From positions 24,704 to 88,703 of the forward strand of contig CAYRVX010000010.1 of assembly GCA_964427875.1 (NCBI GenBank): a stretch of DNA of 64,000 nt, written 5' to 3'. How positions within the stretch are numbered: the stretch's first letter is position 1; each line of letters begins with the position of its first letter. This DNA is from CAYRVX01 sp964427875. GTDB lineage: Bacteria > Planctomycetota > Phycisphaerae > SM23-33. Positions 51,557-59,218 of the stretch are shown here, in pieces. The position numbers were made by a program, and so were the translations under genes. The notes beneath the pieces are model-generated. The model searched no databases and had not been told where the DNA came from. It worked only from the letters and a program-made list of their open reading frames with translations.

Positions 51557-53797
51557 ATGTCCCGCCAACCAGACAGCACCGTATCTCGCCGCGTGGGCTT
51601 CTGCGCCGTCACGGTCCTGGCGGCTGCGCCCGGGGCGGCCGGCGCGGCCGGGGCGCAGACGACCTGGCTGGGCAAGGTGAACTGGGCGTGGTGGACGCTG
51701 CTGGCGGCACTGGTGACCCTGGCCGTCGTCGTCATGGTGCTGCGGAGGGTGGGCTACAAGCGGCTGAGCCGGCTCTGGCAGTGCGTGGTGGCCTCGCTGC
51801 TGGCGCACGTGGCGATGACGGCGGGAATGAGCCTGGTGGCGATCTCCCAGCCGGTCTTCACCATGCTGACGCGCCACGAGCCTAACGAGGCGTCGGTCAA
51901 CCTGGTCGTGGGGCACGAGGCGCAGCTCCGCACGCAGGTGCGCCATCAGTTGACCGAGCTTCCGGTGGCCGACCCTTCGCTGGCGGCGTTGATGCGGGCG
52001 GCGGTGGAGGCCATCCAGACCCCGCCGGTCGAGCTGACCGAGCTGGGCGCCCCGCTGGCCGAGCCGCGGCGGATGGAACTGGAGGCCGAGTGCGAGCAGG
52101 CCCCGGTTGTCCCGCCGGCGATAGACGATCGCGTTCCTCTCCGGCCGCCGGCCCGCGAGCCCCACGAGCCGGCGATGGTCGTGAGCCCTCATCGGCCGGT
52201 GGCGCGGACCGAGCCGCGCGTGCAGAGTGCCGCAGATCGGCCCGTTCGCGTCCGAACGGCATGGCCGCCCGTCGCCCGGTCCGACGCGGCGTGGCGAGCG
52301 ACGTCCGTGACGGTCCCGGCAATGGAGCCCGATACCCGTTCCATCGCCGTGGCGGTTGCCAGGAGAATCTCGCCGCTGCCGCTGTCCGCCGACGAGCCCG
52401 TGCTCGTCCGCGAGGCCGCCGACGCGCCGTCCGTCGAAGTGCCCCAGCCGGCTTCGCCCGTGCGCGGCGCCGATCGCCGCCCCATGCCGACGGACATGGT
52501 GCCTCACCGGTGGCTTCAGCGCCAGACGATGGGCCCGATGGGCCCGCGGAGCAGCCCGGCCTCCGTGCCCTCGCCGCAGCGCGTGCCCCCCGCCGACCCG
52601 TTGGGGGCGTCGCTGAGCAGCCACCTGGCCGCGGTGCTGCCGCCGCCGGTGGCCGACGACGCATCGCTCCAGCGCGTGCGGGTGAGGGCGGCGCTGACGC
52701 CGCTGGGCGTGCTGAAGCCGCAGAAGCTCAGGGTCGTAAAGCCCATCGAGCACCGCACGCCCGAGCGCCGAAAGGAACTGGTCCACAAAATGGGCGGGTC
52801 GAAGATCTCCGAGTCGGCCGTCACACGCGGGCTGGCATACCTGGCCCGGAGTCAGGAACCGGACGGGCGGTGGACGTATATCCACCAGGAGAACGAGCTG
52901 AGCGACAAGCGGCAGCCCAACAAGGACGACATGGGGCTGACGGGCCTGGCGGTGCTGTGCTTCCTGGCGGCGGACGAACGCCCGGACAAGCCCAGCCGGT
53001 ATCAGAAGACCGTTGCGGACGGACTGGCGTACCTTCTGGCCCGTCAGAAGGCCGACGGCGACTTCCGCGGCGACGGCGACATGTACAGTCACGGCATCGC
53101 CACGCTGGCGGTGGGCGAGGTGGCGGTCATGACGCGCGACCCGAAGTACGGCGAGCCGGCCGTCAAGGGCGCCAGGTTCGTCGTCGCCGCCCAGAACCGC
53201 CTTACGGGGGGCTGGCGATACGTTCCCGGCTCCGGCGGCGACACGAGCGTGCTGGGCTGGCAGATCATGGCACTCTACAGCGTCAGCCGGCTGGGCATCG
53301 AGATCCCGCCCGAGACGCGCAAGGGGGCGATGCGCTGGCTGAACAGCGTAAGCCGCGGCCGGCTGCGCATGCTCGTCGGCTATCAGGACTCCAACCCCAC
53401 GCGAACGATGACGGCGGAAGGGCTGTTCGTCCGCCTGCTGCTGGGGCAGAAACTCACCGAAGACCAGCTCGCCGAGGTCATCGCCTACGTCAAGCCGCCC
53501 GACCCGATGGAGCCGCCGAACTTCTACGGCTGGTACTACGGGTCGCTGGCGATGATGCAGTTGCAGAATGACGCCTGGCGAAGGTGGAACGCCAGCGTCC
53601 GCGACCGCCTGACCGCGACCCAGCAGCAGGGCCAAGCGCTCGACGGAAGCTGGGACCCCAGCCAGAGCCGCTGGGGCGCGGAGCGAGGCGGGCGCATCTA
53701 CGCCACCGCCGTCGCCACACTCACCCTCGAGGTGTACTACCGGTATCTCCCCATGCTCGCCCGGAAGGGACGGGCCGACAGACCCGACAGGCCGTAG
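51557..53797 (+). CDS. Membrane-anchored prenyltransferase/squalene-cyclase-fold (toroid) protein
   Basis: 746 residues from ATG 51557 (AAAGG upstream, close spacing). Two or three TM helices lie in the first 110 residues ('WAWWTLLAALVTLAVVVMVL', 'VVASLLAHVAMTAGMSLVAI'). A long Pro/Arg-rich linker (about 150-390) follows, then from about 420 an alpha/alpha toroid of the terpenoid-cyclase superfamily: 'SESAVTRGLAYLARSQEPDG', 'TGLAVLCFLAADERP', 'DGLAYLLARQKADGDFRGDG', 'QNRLTGGWRYVPGSGGDTSV'. The acidic DxDD or QW catalytic signatures of true hopene cyclases are not evident. It is more likely a structural or peptide-binding toroid, common in planctomycete envelopes. Two strong hairpins follow the gene. 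Confidence 0.7.
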   Translation: MSRQPDSTVSRRVGFCAVTVLAAAPGAAGAAGAQTTWLGKVNWAWWTLLAALVTLAVVVMVLRRVGYKRLSRLWQCVVASLLAHVAMTAGMSLVAISQPVFTMLTRHEPNEASVNLVVGHEAQLRTQVRHQLTELPVADPSLAALMRAAVEAIQTPPVELTELGAPLAEPRRMELEAECEQAPVVPPAIDDRVPLRPPAREPHEPAMVVSPHRPVARTEPRVQSAADRPVRVRTAWPPVARSDAAWRATSVTVPAMEPDTRSIAVAVARRISPLPLSADEPVLVREAADAPSVEVPQPASPVRGADRRPMPTDMVPHRWLQRQTMGPMGPRSSPASVPSPQRVPPADPLGASLSSHLAAVLPPPVADDASLQRVRVRAALTPLGVLKPQKLRVVKPIEHRTPERRKELVHKMGGSKISESAVTRGLAYLARSQEPDGRWTYIHQENELSDKRQPNKDDMGLTGLAVLCFLAADERPDKPSRYQKTVADGLAYLLARQKADGDFRGDGDMYSHGIATLAVGEVAVMTRDPKYGEPAVKGARFVVAAQNRLTGGWRYVPGSGGDTSVLGWQIMALYSVSRLGIEIPPETRKGAMRWLNSVSRGRLRMLVGYQDSNPTRTMTAEGLFVRLLLGQKLTEDQLAEVIAYVKPPDPMEPPNFYGWYYGSLAMMQLQNDAWRRWNASVRDRLTATQQQGQALDGSWDPSQSRWGAERGGRIYATAVATLTLEVYYRYLPMLARKGRADRPDRP

Positions 53798-53811
53798 CTT
53801 TCCGGCGAGGC

Positions 53812-53850
53812 ACGCGCCCCGGGGGCGCGTCTCGAGCGCCCGGGGGCGCT
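53812..53850 (+). terminator. Two tandem GC hairpins
   Basis: ACGCGCCCC (53812-53820) pairs with GGGGCGCGT (53822-53830), and AGCGCCC (53835-53841) pairs with GGGCGCT (53844-53850). They start 14 bp after the toroid stop. There is no U-tract, so factor-independent termination is possible but unproven. The first stem reappears after the next gene. Confidence 0.45.
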
Positions 53851-53933
53851 GCGGCGATACTCGCCCTTGTCTTCCGCCCGCCTGTTCGTGTAATGGATAG
53901 GACAAGGCGATCGCATGGAGAACCCGGTGGATC

Positions 53934-54914
53934 ATGCCGGCCAATCTCACACCCGAATATGAAAAGGCCGAGCGGACGTACCGCGAGGCGGCCACGGACG
54001 AGGAGCGGCTCGACGCCCTCCGCGAGATGCTGCGCGCCATCCCCAAGCACAAGGGGACGGAGAAGATGCAGGGCGACCTCAAGCGCCGCATCAGCCAGTT
54101 CCGCAAGGCCGCGGCCAAGAAGGCGGCACCCAGGGGCCCGGACCCCTTTCACATTCCCAAGGGCGGGGCAGGGCAGGTCATCCTCGTCGGCCTGCCGAAC
54201 GTGGGCAAGAGCATGCTTCTGGCCGCAACCACCAACGCGCCCGTGAAGGCGGCCGATTACCCCTTCGCCACGGCCCTTCCCGTTCCCGGGATGTGGCGGT
54301 ACGAGGACGTGCAGATCGAGCTGGTCGACACGCCGCCGGTGACACCCGGTCACGTGCCCCCCGGCCTGACGGGCACGATCCGCTCGGCCGACATCATCTG
54401 CATCATGGTCGACGCCTCGGCCGAGCCCCTCGAGCAGGTCGAGACGGTCCGGGACCTGCTCACCGGCAGGGGGCTGATGCTGCGATCGGCGCCCCGCAAC
54501 GAACTGGACTCAGCCGACGGGAACCAGCGGAGCTGCATCATCGTGGCCGGCAAGGTGGACCTGGCGCCGCCGGAGAACGTGGCCGCTCTGCGCGAGCTTT
54601 ACGCCGGGAGGCTGGAGGTCTGCCCGATCAGCGCCGCCACGGGTGAGGGTCTCGATGCGCTGCGGGAGCGCCTCTGGCAGTTGCTGGCGGTCGTGCGGGT
54701 GTACACGAAGAAGCCCGGCCTTCCTCCCGACAACGACCAGCCCTTCACACTCCCGATCGGCTCGACCGTGGAGGACCTGGCCAGCGCGATTCACCGGGAG
54801 CTACCCGGGACGATGAAATACGCCCGCATGTGGGGCGACGGCAGGTTCAGCGGCCAGCACGTCCAGCGCACGGAGGTCCTTCGCGACAAGGACGTCGTGG
54901 AGATACGTGGATGA
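53934..54914 (+). CDS. Obg/DRG-related GTPase with C-terminal TGS domain
   Basis: 326 residues from ATG 53934. A helical N-terminus ('EYEKAERTYREAATDEERLD', 'RRISQFRKAAAKK') resembles the eukaryotic/archaeal DRG start. G1 'VGLPNVGKS' (85-93) and G3 'DTPP' at about 134 are present. G4 is 'AGKVDL' where canonical proteins have NKxD, so guanine specificity may be altered. 'PISAATGEGLDALRERL' is the G5 region. The last ~75 residues form a TGS domain ('LPIGSTVEDLASAIHREL', 'FSGQHVQRTEVLRDKDVVEI'). DRG-like GTPases bind RNA or ribosomes; a role in translation fits the neighbouring infA and gatCA genes but is inferred. Confidence 0.85.
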   Translation: MPANLTPEYEKAERTYREAATDEERLDALREMLRAIPKHKGTEKMQGDLKRRISQFRKAAAKKAAPRGPDPFHIPKGGAGQVILVGLPNVGKSMLLAATTNAPVKAADYPFATALPVPGMWRYEDVQIELVDTPPVTPGHVPPGLTGTIRSADIICIMVDASAEPLEQVETVRDLLTGRGLMLRSAPRNELDSADGNQRSCIIVAGKVDLAPPENVAALRELYAGRLEVCPISAATGEGLDALRERLWQLLAVVRVYTKKPGLPPDNDQPFTLPIGSTVEDLASAIHRELPGTMKYARMWGDGRFSGQHVQRTEVLRDKDVVEIRG

Positions 54915-54916
54915 GC

Positions 54917-54952
54917 ACGCGCCCCCGGCGGGTCCAGCCGGACGGGGCGCGT
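54917..54952. terminator. Hairpin between convergent GTPase and infA genes
   Basis: ACGCGCCCC (54917-54925) and GGGGCGCGT (54944-54952) form a 9-bp stem, in a position to serve both convergent genes. The same stem sequence follows the toroid gene at 53812-53830, so the GTPase gene is bracketed by identical stems. No U-tract. Confidence 0.45.
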
Positions 54953-55179
54953 CACCGCTGGCGAAAGACGATGCGCCCCTTGGTCAGGTCGTAGGGACTC
55001 AACTGCACCAGCACCTTGTCTCCCGGCGTGATGCGGATATAGTGCCGGCGCATCTTGCCGGAGATGTGGCCGATGATCTCGTGGGCGTTCTCGCCGACCT
55101 CGATCTCCAGCCGGAACATCGCGTTGGGAAGCGCCGCCTTCACGATCGCCTCCACCTCGATGACCTCGCCCTTGGGCAT
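54952..55179 (-). CDS. infA: Translation initiation factor IF-1
   Basis: 75 residues from ATG 55179 with GAGGAG upstream. Full-length S1-like OB fold matching bacterial IF-1: 'VEAIVKAALPNAMFRLEIEV', 'IIGHISGKMRRHYIRITPGD', 'VLVQLSPYDLTKGRIVFR'. It binds the ribosomal A site and works with IF-2 and IF-3 at initiation. The 45 extra codons of the longer open frame upstream are not part of the gene. It has its own promoter and faces the GTPase gene tail to tail. Confidence 0.97.
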   Translation of the reverse strand: MPKGEVIEVEAIVKAALPNAMFRLEIEVGENAHEIIGHISGKMRRHYIRITPGDKVLVQLSPYDLTKGRIVFRQR

Positions 55180-55222
55180 GCTGCTCCTCTTCGCCTTCTC
55201 AAGTGCCGGCGACGGCGGGGGC

Positions 55223-55251
55223 ACTATAGCAGGCGGCCGCGGCGGCGTCAA
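55223..55251 (-). promoter_or_regulatory. Promoter of infA
   Basis: On the minus strand, TTGACG (55251-55246), a 17-bp spacer and TATAGT (55228-55223) lie about 45 bp before the infA start. This is a near-consensus sigma-70-type promoter. Confidence 0.65.
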
Positions 55252-55304
55252 TGCAGGCAAGAGACGAAATTCCGCCCGCGCCGCAGAAACAACTCCCGCC
55301 CAAG

Positions 55305-55333
55305 TTGACAGCACCGGGCCAATCGCCGATCAT
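55305..55333 (+). promoter_or_regulatory. Candidate promoter of gatC-gatA
   Basis: A perfect TTGACA (55305-55310), 17-bp spacer, GATCAT (55328-55333), 22 bp before the gatC ATG. It is divergent from the infA promoter. Confidence 0.5.
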
Positions 55334-55355
55334 CGGCGCCCCGGGAGAGCACGGC

Positions 55356-55658
55356 ATGAGTCAGACGATCGACGAGCACCTGGTCCGCCACATCGGCAAG
55401 CTCAGCCGCATCGAGCTGAGCGACGAGCAGGTTCAGACGTTCTGCCGGCAGTTGGCGGACATCCTGGAGTACTTCGGCAAGCTCGCCCAGCTCGACACGG
55501 AGGGCGTCGAGCCGATGGCCCACGCGGCGGAGCTGGACAACGTGCTGGCCGAGGATGTCCCCGCCAAAGGCCTCACGCCCGGGCAGGCGCTGGCCAACGC
55601 CCCGGATCGCGACGGCGACTTCTTCAAGGTCCCCAAGGTCATCGGAGACAGCCAGTGA
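55356..55658 (+). CDS. gatC: Asp-tRNA(Asn)/Glu-tRNA(Gln) amidotransferase subunit C
   Basis: 100 residues from ATG 55356 with GGGAGA upstream. Family pattern: 'EHLVRHIGKLSRIELSDEQV', 'ILEYFGKLAQLDTEGVEPM' and 'DGDFFKVPKVI'. GatC wraps around and stabilises the GatA-GatB complex, which converts mischarged Glu-tRNA(Gln) or Asp-tRNA(Asn) to the amide form. The stop overlaps the gatA GTG start (GTGA), so the two are coupled. gatB is not in this window. Confidence 0.95.
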   Translation: MSQTIDEHLVRHIGKLSRIELSDEQVQTFCRQLADILEYFGKLAQLDTEGVEPMAHAAELDNVLAEDVPAKGLTPGQALANAPDRDGDFFKVPKVIGDSQ

Positions 55659-57175
55659 GCGCACCTGCCAGCGACCTGACGGACCTGTCCGCCCTGGAGC
55701 TGCGCGACGCGATCGCCGGCGGCGAGATCTCCTCCGAGGAGGCGACGAGGGCGTACCTGGCGGCGATCGAGCAGCGCGAGTGCGCCCTGGCGGCGTACAA
55801 CGAGGTGCTGGCGGAGGCGGCCGTCGAGCAGGCGAAGGCCGTCGACGCCCGCCGGGCCGCCGGAGAGGAGCTCGGGGCCCTCGGCGGCGTGCCCCTGGCC
55901 GTCAAGGACAACCTGTGCACGGCCCGCGGGCACACGACCTGCTCGTCGAAGATCCTCGCGAGCTTCCGGGCGCCCTTCACGGCCACGGCCGTCGCGAGGC
56001 TCCAAGACGCCGGGGCGGTCATCCTGGGCAAGACGAACCTCGACGAGTTCGCCATGGGCTCCTCCACGGAGAACAGCGCGTTCAAGGCGACGCGCAACCC
56101 GTGGGACACGGATCGCGTTCCGGGCGGCTCCTCCGGCGGGTCGGCGGCGGCGGTGTCGGCGCGGCTCTGTGCGGCCGCGCTGGGCAGCGACACGGGCGGG
56201 TCCATCCGCCAGCCGGCGGCGTTCTGCGGCGTCGTCGGCCTCAAGCCGACCTACGGGCGGGTCAGCCGGTACGGGCTGGTCGCCTACGGTTCCAGCCTGG
56301 ACCAGATCGGGCCGATCACTCTGGACGTGGCGGACGCGGCCCTGCTGACGGGCATCATCGCCGGACACGATCCCCGCGACTCCACGAGCGTTCCTCGGCC
56401 CGTGCCGGACTACCTCGCCGCGATCGACGCGCCCGTGGACGGCCTTCGCGTCGGCCTGCCGGCGGAGTTCTTCTCCGACGCGCTGGACGCCGAGATCAAC
56501 GGGGCCATCCACGATGCCGCGGAAGTCTACCGGTCCGCCGGGGCCGAGATCGTCGACGTGACACTGCCTCACAGCCGCATCGACACCGACGAGGAAGGCA
56601 GGCTCTCCTCCTACGCGGTGGCGTGCTATTACATCGTCGCGATGGCCGAGGCGTCCAGCAACCTCGCGCGGTACGACAGCGTCCACTACGGCCACCGGAC
56701 CGCCGAGAAGCTCGACGACATCGTCGAGCTCTACTCCCGCAGCCGGGCCGAGGGGTTCGGCGACGAGGTCAAGCGCCGCATCATGCTGGGCACGTACACG
56801 CTCTCGGCCGGGTACTACGACGCCTACTACGACAAGGCCCTGAAGGTCCGCCGCCTGATCAAGAACGACTTCGACGCCGCGTTCGAGAGCTGCGACGTCC
56901 TGCTGTGCCCGGTGGCCCCGACGCCGGCGTTCAGGCTGGGCGAGAAGACCGACGATCCACTGACGATGTACCTGGCGGACATCTACACGCTCAGCCTGAA
57001 CCTGGCCGGGCTGCCGGGCATCTCGATCCCCGCGGGCCTCAGCGGGGGGGGGCTGCCCATCGGCATGCAGTTGATCGGCCCGGTCTTCAGCGAGGAGACC
57101 GTCCTCCGCGCGGCCAGGACGTACGAACGGGCCTCCGGCACAACGCGCCTTGCGCCGGGAATGGTCCGGCCCTGA
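55655..57175 (+). CDS. gatA: Asp-tRNA(Asn)/Glu-tRNA(Gln) amidotransferase subunit A
   Basis: 506 residues from GTG 55655 (GGAG seven nt upstream, overlapping the gatC stop). Amidase-signature enzyme with the Ser-cisSer-Lys triad regions: 'GVPLAVKDNLCTARGHTTCS', 'RVPGGSSGGSAAAVSARLCA' and 'LGSDTGGSIRQPAAFCGVVG', then 'LKPTYGRVSRYGLVAYGSSL'. It releases ammonia from glutamine for GatB. Length and motifs are those of a complete, functional GatA. It is followed by 81 bp holding the promoter of an unrelated secreted-protein pair. Confidence 0.96.
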   Translation: MSAPASDLTDLSALELRDAIAGGEISSEEATRAYLAAIEQRECALAAYNEVLAEAAVEQAKAVDARRAAGEELGALGGVPLAVKDNLCTARGHTTCSSKILASFRAPFTATAVARLQDAGAVILGKTNLDEFAMGSSTENSAFKATRNPWDTDRVPGGSSGGSAAAVSARLCAAALGSDTGGSIRQPAAFCGVVGLKPTYGRVSRYGLVAYGSSLDQIGPITLDVADAALLTGIIAGHDPRDSTSVPRPVPDYLAAIDAPVDGLRVGLPAEFFSDALDAEINGAIHDAAEVYRSAGAEIVDVTLPHSRIDTDEEGRLSSYAVACYYIVAMAEASSNLARYDSVHYGHRTAEKLDDIVELYSRSRAEGFGDEVKRRIMLGTYTLSAGYYDAYYDKALKVRRLIKNDFDAAFESCDVLLCPVAPTPAFRLGEKTDDPLTMYLADIYTLSLNLAGLPGISIPAGLSGGGLPIGMQLIGPVFSEETVLRAARTYERASGTTRLAPGMVRP

Positions 57176-57198
57176 GCCCGCGGGAACATCGCGAACGA

Positions 57199-57227
57199 TG
57201 GACATTGCCCGGTAAGGGGGGTATACT
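57199..57227 (+). promoter_or_regulatory. Promoter of the secreted transglutaminase-like pair
   Basis: TGGACA (57199-57204), 17-bp spacer, TATACT (57222-57227). Transcription would start about 25 nt before the ATG at 57257. Close to sigma-70 consensus. Confidence 0.55.
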
Positions 57228-57256
57228 TGTGGTGAGGTCGTACAAAGGGGAGCGAT

Positions 57257-59173
57257 ATGCGACGGACATTGGTCTTTGGGATACTCCTGGCGGCGGCAGG
57301 GTTGTCCGCCCGGGCGCTGGCTTCCGCGCCCAAGGCGAGCCCGAAGGCCGCGCCGCCCGCGGAGGCCAAGTGGGCCGAGGCCAAAGAGGAGCGGTGGCTG
57401 GCGTACATCGTGGACGACGAGCTGCGGCGCGGCGGCGGGATGGAGCAGCGCGAGGCGCTCGGCAGCCGGCTCTCGAAGATCGCCCTGGCCTGGGCGGGCT
57501 GCGGGCGGCTGGAGCAGTCCGACACGCCCGTCAACCTCGTTCACGCCATGCGGGCGTGCAAGTACCTTGCCGTGCTCGAGGCGGCCGGCGACGAGGGGAG
57601 CCTCAAGCTCGCCAAGTGGCTGATGGAGCACCGCGAGGTCCGGCGCGTGCTCTTCCGCGCGATGGACGACGTGCCGTCGCCCGAGAAGGCCCTGAAGGCC
57701 TTTCGGGAGCTTCAGGCCAACGAGCCCGACAAGGTGCTGGAATACCCCAACCTCGCCGCGGCGTTCGCCACCGCCCGGAACATGCGGTTCTACAAGCCCC
57801 CGCCGGACCCGGCGACGATGCTCGAGAGCTTCCTGTACTATGCCGACCCCAAGAAGAGGTTCCGCTACAACCTCAAGAAGATGCCTTACGAGCTGTCGCG
57901 GTACCTCGCGGAGACTCGCATCAGCATCGCCGAGCGGACGTGGGCCGCCCGGCGGTACGGCCGCACGCGCAACCTCGGCGCGGCGTACTTCCACGTGAGG
58001 TACGACCGGGCGCACTTCAAGGAGCGCAAGCCCAAGAAGATCTCGAAGCTGCCGTACACGCTGCAAAACCTCGCCAAGGTCGGCGGGGTGTGTATCGACC
58101 AGGCGTACTACGCCTGCCAGGTGTGCAAGGCCCTTGGCATTCCCTCGGCGATCGTGATCGGCCGGGGGGCCTCCGGCGTCGGGCACGCGTGGTTTACGTA
58201 CTTCCAGATGAACCCGGCCGGCACGAGCGCCTCCTGGCACGGCGGGGCCGGCCGGTACGCCTCCCACCTGTACTTCACCGGATCGGTGACCAACCCCGCG
58301 ACGGGCCGGGGGATTCTGGATTCCGAACTGGTGCTCGTGGGCTCGGCCGCCCTGCTGCCGCTGCGGCGGCGGGAGGAGGCCGAGGCCGCCGCCACGACCG
58401 CAAAGCTGGTGGCCGACGCCTGCATCGACGGGAACGCGCCGGCGGACGTCACGGCCCTGACGCAACTGGCGTCCGACTACGAGAAACGCCTCGCGAAACA
58501 ACCAGGCGCGCCGAAACTGGAGAGCAAATGGATCGAGGCGAAGCGGAAGATCGATCCGCCGCTCGTCGAGGACCTGATCCACGTGGCCATCAAGCGCAAC
58601 CTCGCCTACACGCCGGCGTGGGAGTTGATCATCGATCTCCGCAAGGCCGACCGCCTGCCCGTCGGGAGCCTCGATGGCTTCTTCAATGTCCTGATCAGCA
58701 AGACCGCCAAGGCCTTTCCCGAGCTCAGTTGCCACATGATCCTCCAGCTCGTCCCGACGCTGCCGGACGAGACCAAACGGGAGAAGGCCTATAGGCGCGC
58801 CCTGGCCGTCTACGGGCGGCGGCCCGACCTCAAAGGGAAAATCCTGCTCGCCATGGGCGATGAGAGTCGCACACTCGGCGAGAACAACAAGGCCATCAAG
58901 ATCTACCAGGCCGCGGCCTTGCAGTGCATCCAGGTCCCGGACGTCGCCGTCCCCGCCGCCGCGCGGGCGGAGGAGCTGCTGCTGGCCGAGAACAAGCAAT
59001 CGACGGCCCTGCGCATGTACTACACGCTCTTTGGAAGGACCTCGAAAGAGGCCGACGCCGCGGCGGAGATCCGCGAGTCTACCCCGCACTACAAGTTCGG
59101 GACCCGCCTGGCCGAACTGCTGCGGCGGGCCGGAAAGACCGCCGCCGCCGACAGGATCATCTCCAACCTATGA
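57257..59173 (+). CDS. Secreted transglutaminase-like protein, tandem copy 1
   Basis: 638 residues from ATG 57257 (GGGGAG upstream). Signal peptide 'MRRTLVFGILLAAAGLSARA'. A helical region is followed by a transglutaminase-like core: 'AKVGGVCIDQAYYACQVCKA' with Cys 279, then 'GRGASGVGHAWFTYFQ' with His 310. The third residue is not clear. The C-terminal ~250 residues are helical and TPR-like ('GKILLAMGDESRTLGENNKA'). Such proteins may be envelope peptidases acting on proteins or peptidoglycan. It is about 45% alike by eye over most of its length to the next gene, with which it probably forms an operon. Confidence 0.75.
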   Translation: MRRTLVFGILLAAAGLSARALASAPKASPKAAPPAEAKWAEAKEERWLAYIVDDELRRGGGMEQREALGSRLSKIALAWAGCGRLEQSDTPVNLVHAMRACKYLAVLEAAGDEGSLKLAKWLMEHREVRRVLFRAMDDVPSPEKALKAFRELQANEPDKVLEYPNLAAAFATARNMRFYKPPPDPATMLESFLYYADPKKRFRYNLKKMPYELSRYLAETRISIAERTWAARRYGRTRNLGAAYFHVRYDRAHFKERKPKKISKLPYTLQNLAKVGGVCIDQAYYACQVCKALGIPSAIVIGRGASGVGHAWFTYFQMNPAGTSASWHGGAGRYASHLYFTGSVTNPATGRGILDSELVLVGSAALLPLRRREEAEAAATTAKLVADACIDGNAPADVTALTQLASDYEKRLAKQPGAPKLESKWIEAKRKIDPPLVEDLIHVAIKRNLAYTPAWELIIDLRKADRLPVGSLDGFFNVLISKTAKAFPELSCHMILQLVPTLPDETKREKAYRRALAVYGRRPDLKGKILLAMGDESRTLGENNKAIKIYQAAALQCIQVPDVAVPAAARAEELLLAENKQSTALRMYYTLFGRTSKEADAAAEIRESTPHYKFGTRLAELLRRAGKTAAADRIISNL

Positions 59174-59218
59174 CGCCGGGAAGGCCCTGAAACCGTGGGA
59201 CCGTGCGACCGGAGGACC

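Noticed and set aside
51557..53797. Functional squalene-hopene cyclase
   Set aside because: The toroid repeats are present but the DxDD catalytic motif and QW motifs are not evident, and no isoprenoid genes are nearby.
55433..59089. 1218-codon minus-strand open frame
   Set aside because: It lies opposite gatC, gatA and the first transglutaminase-like gene; no motif, and biased composition.
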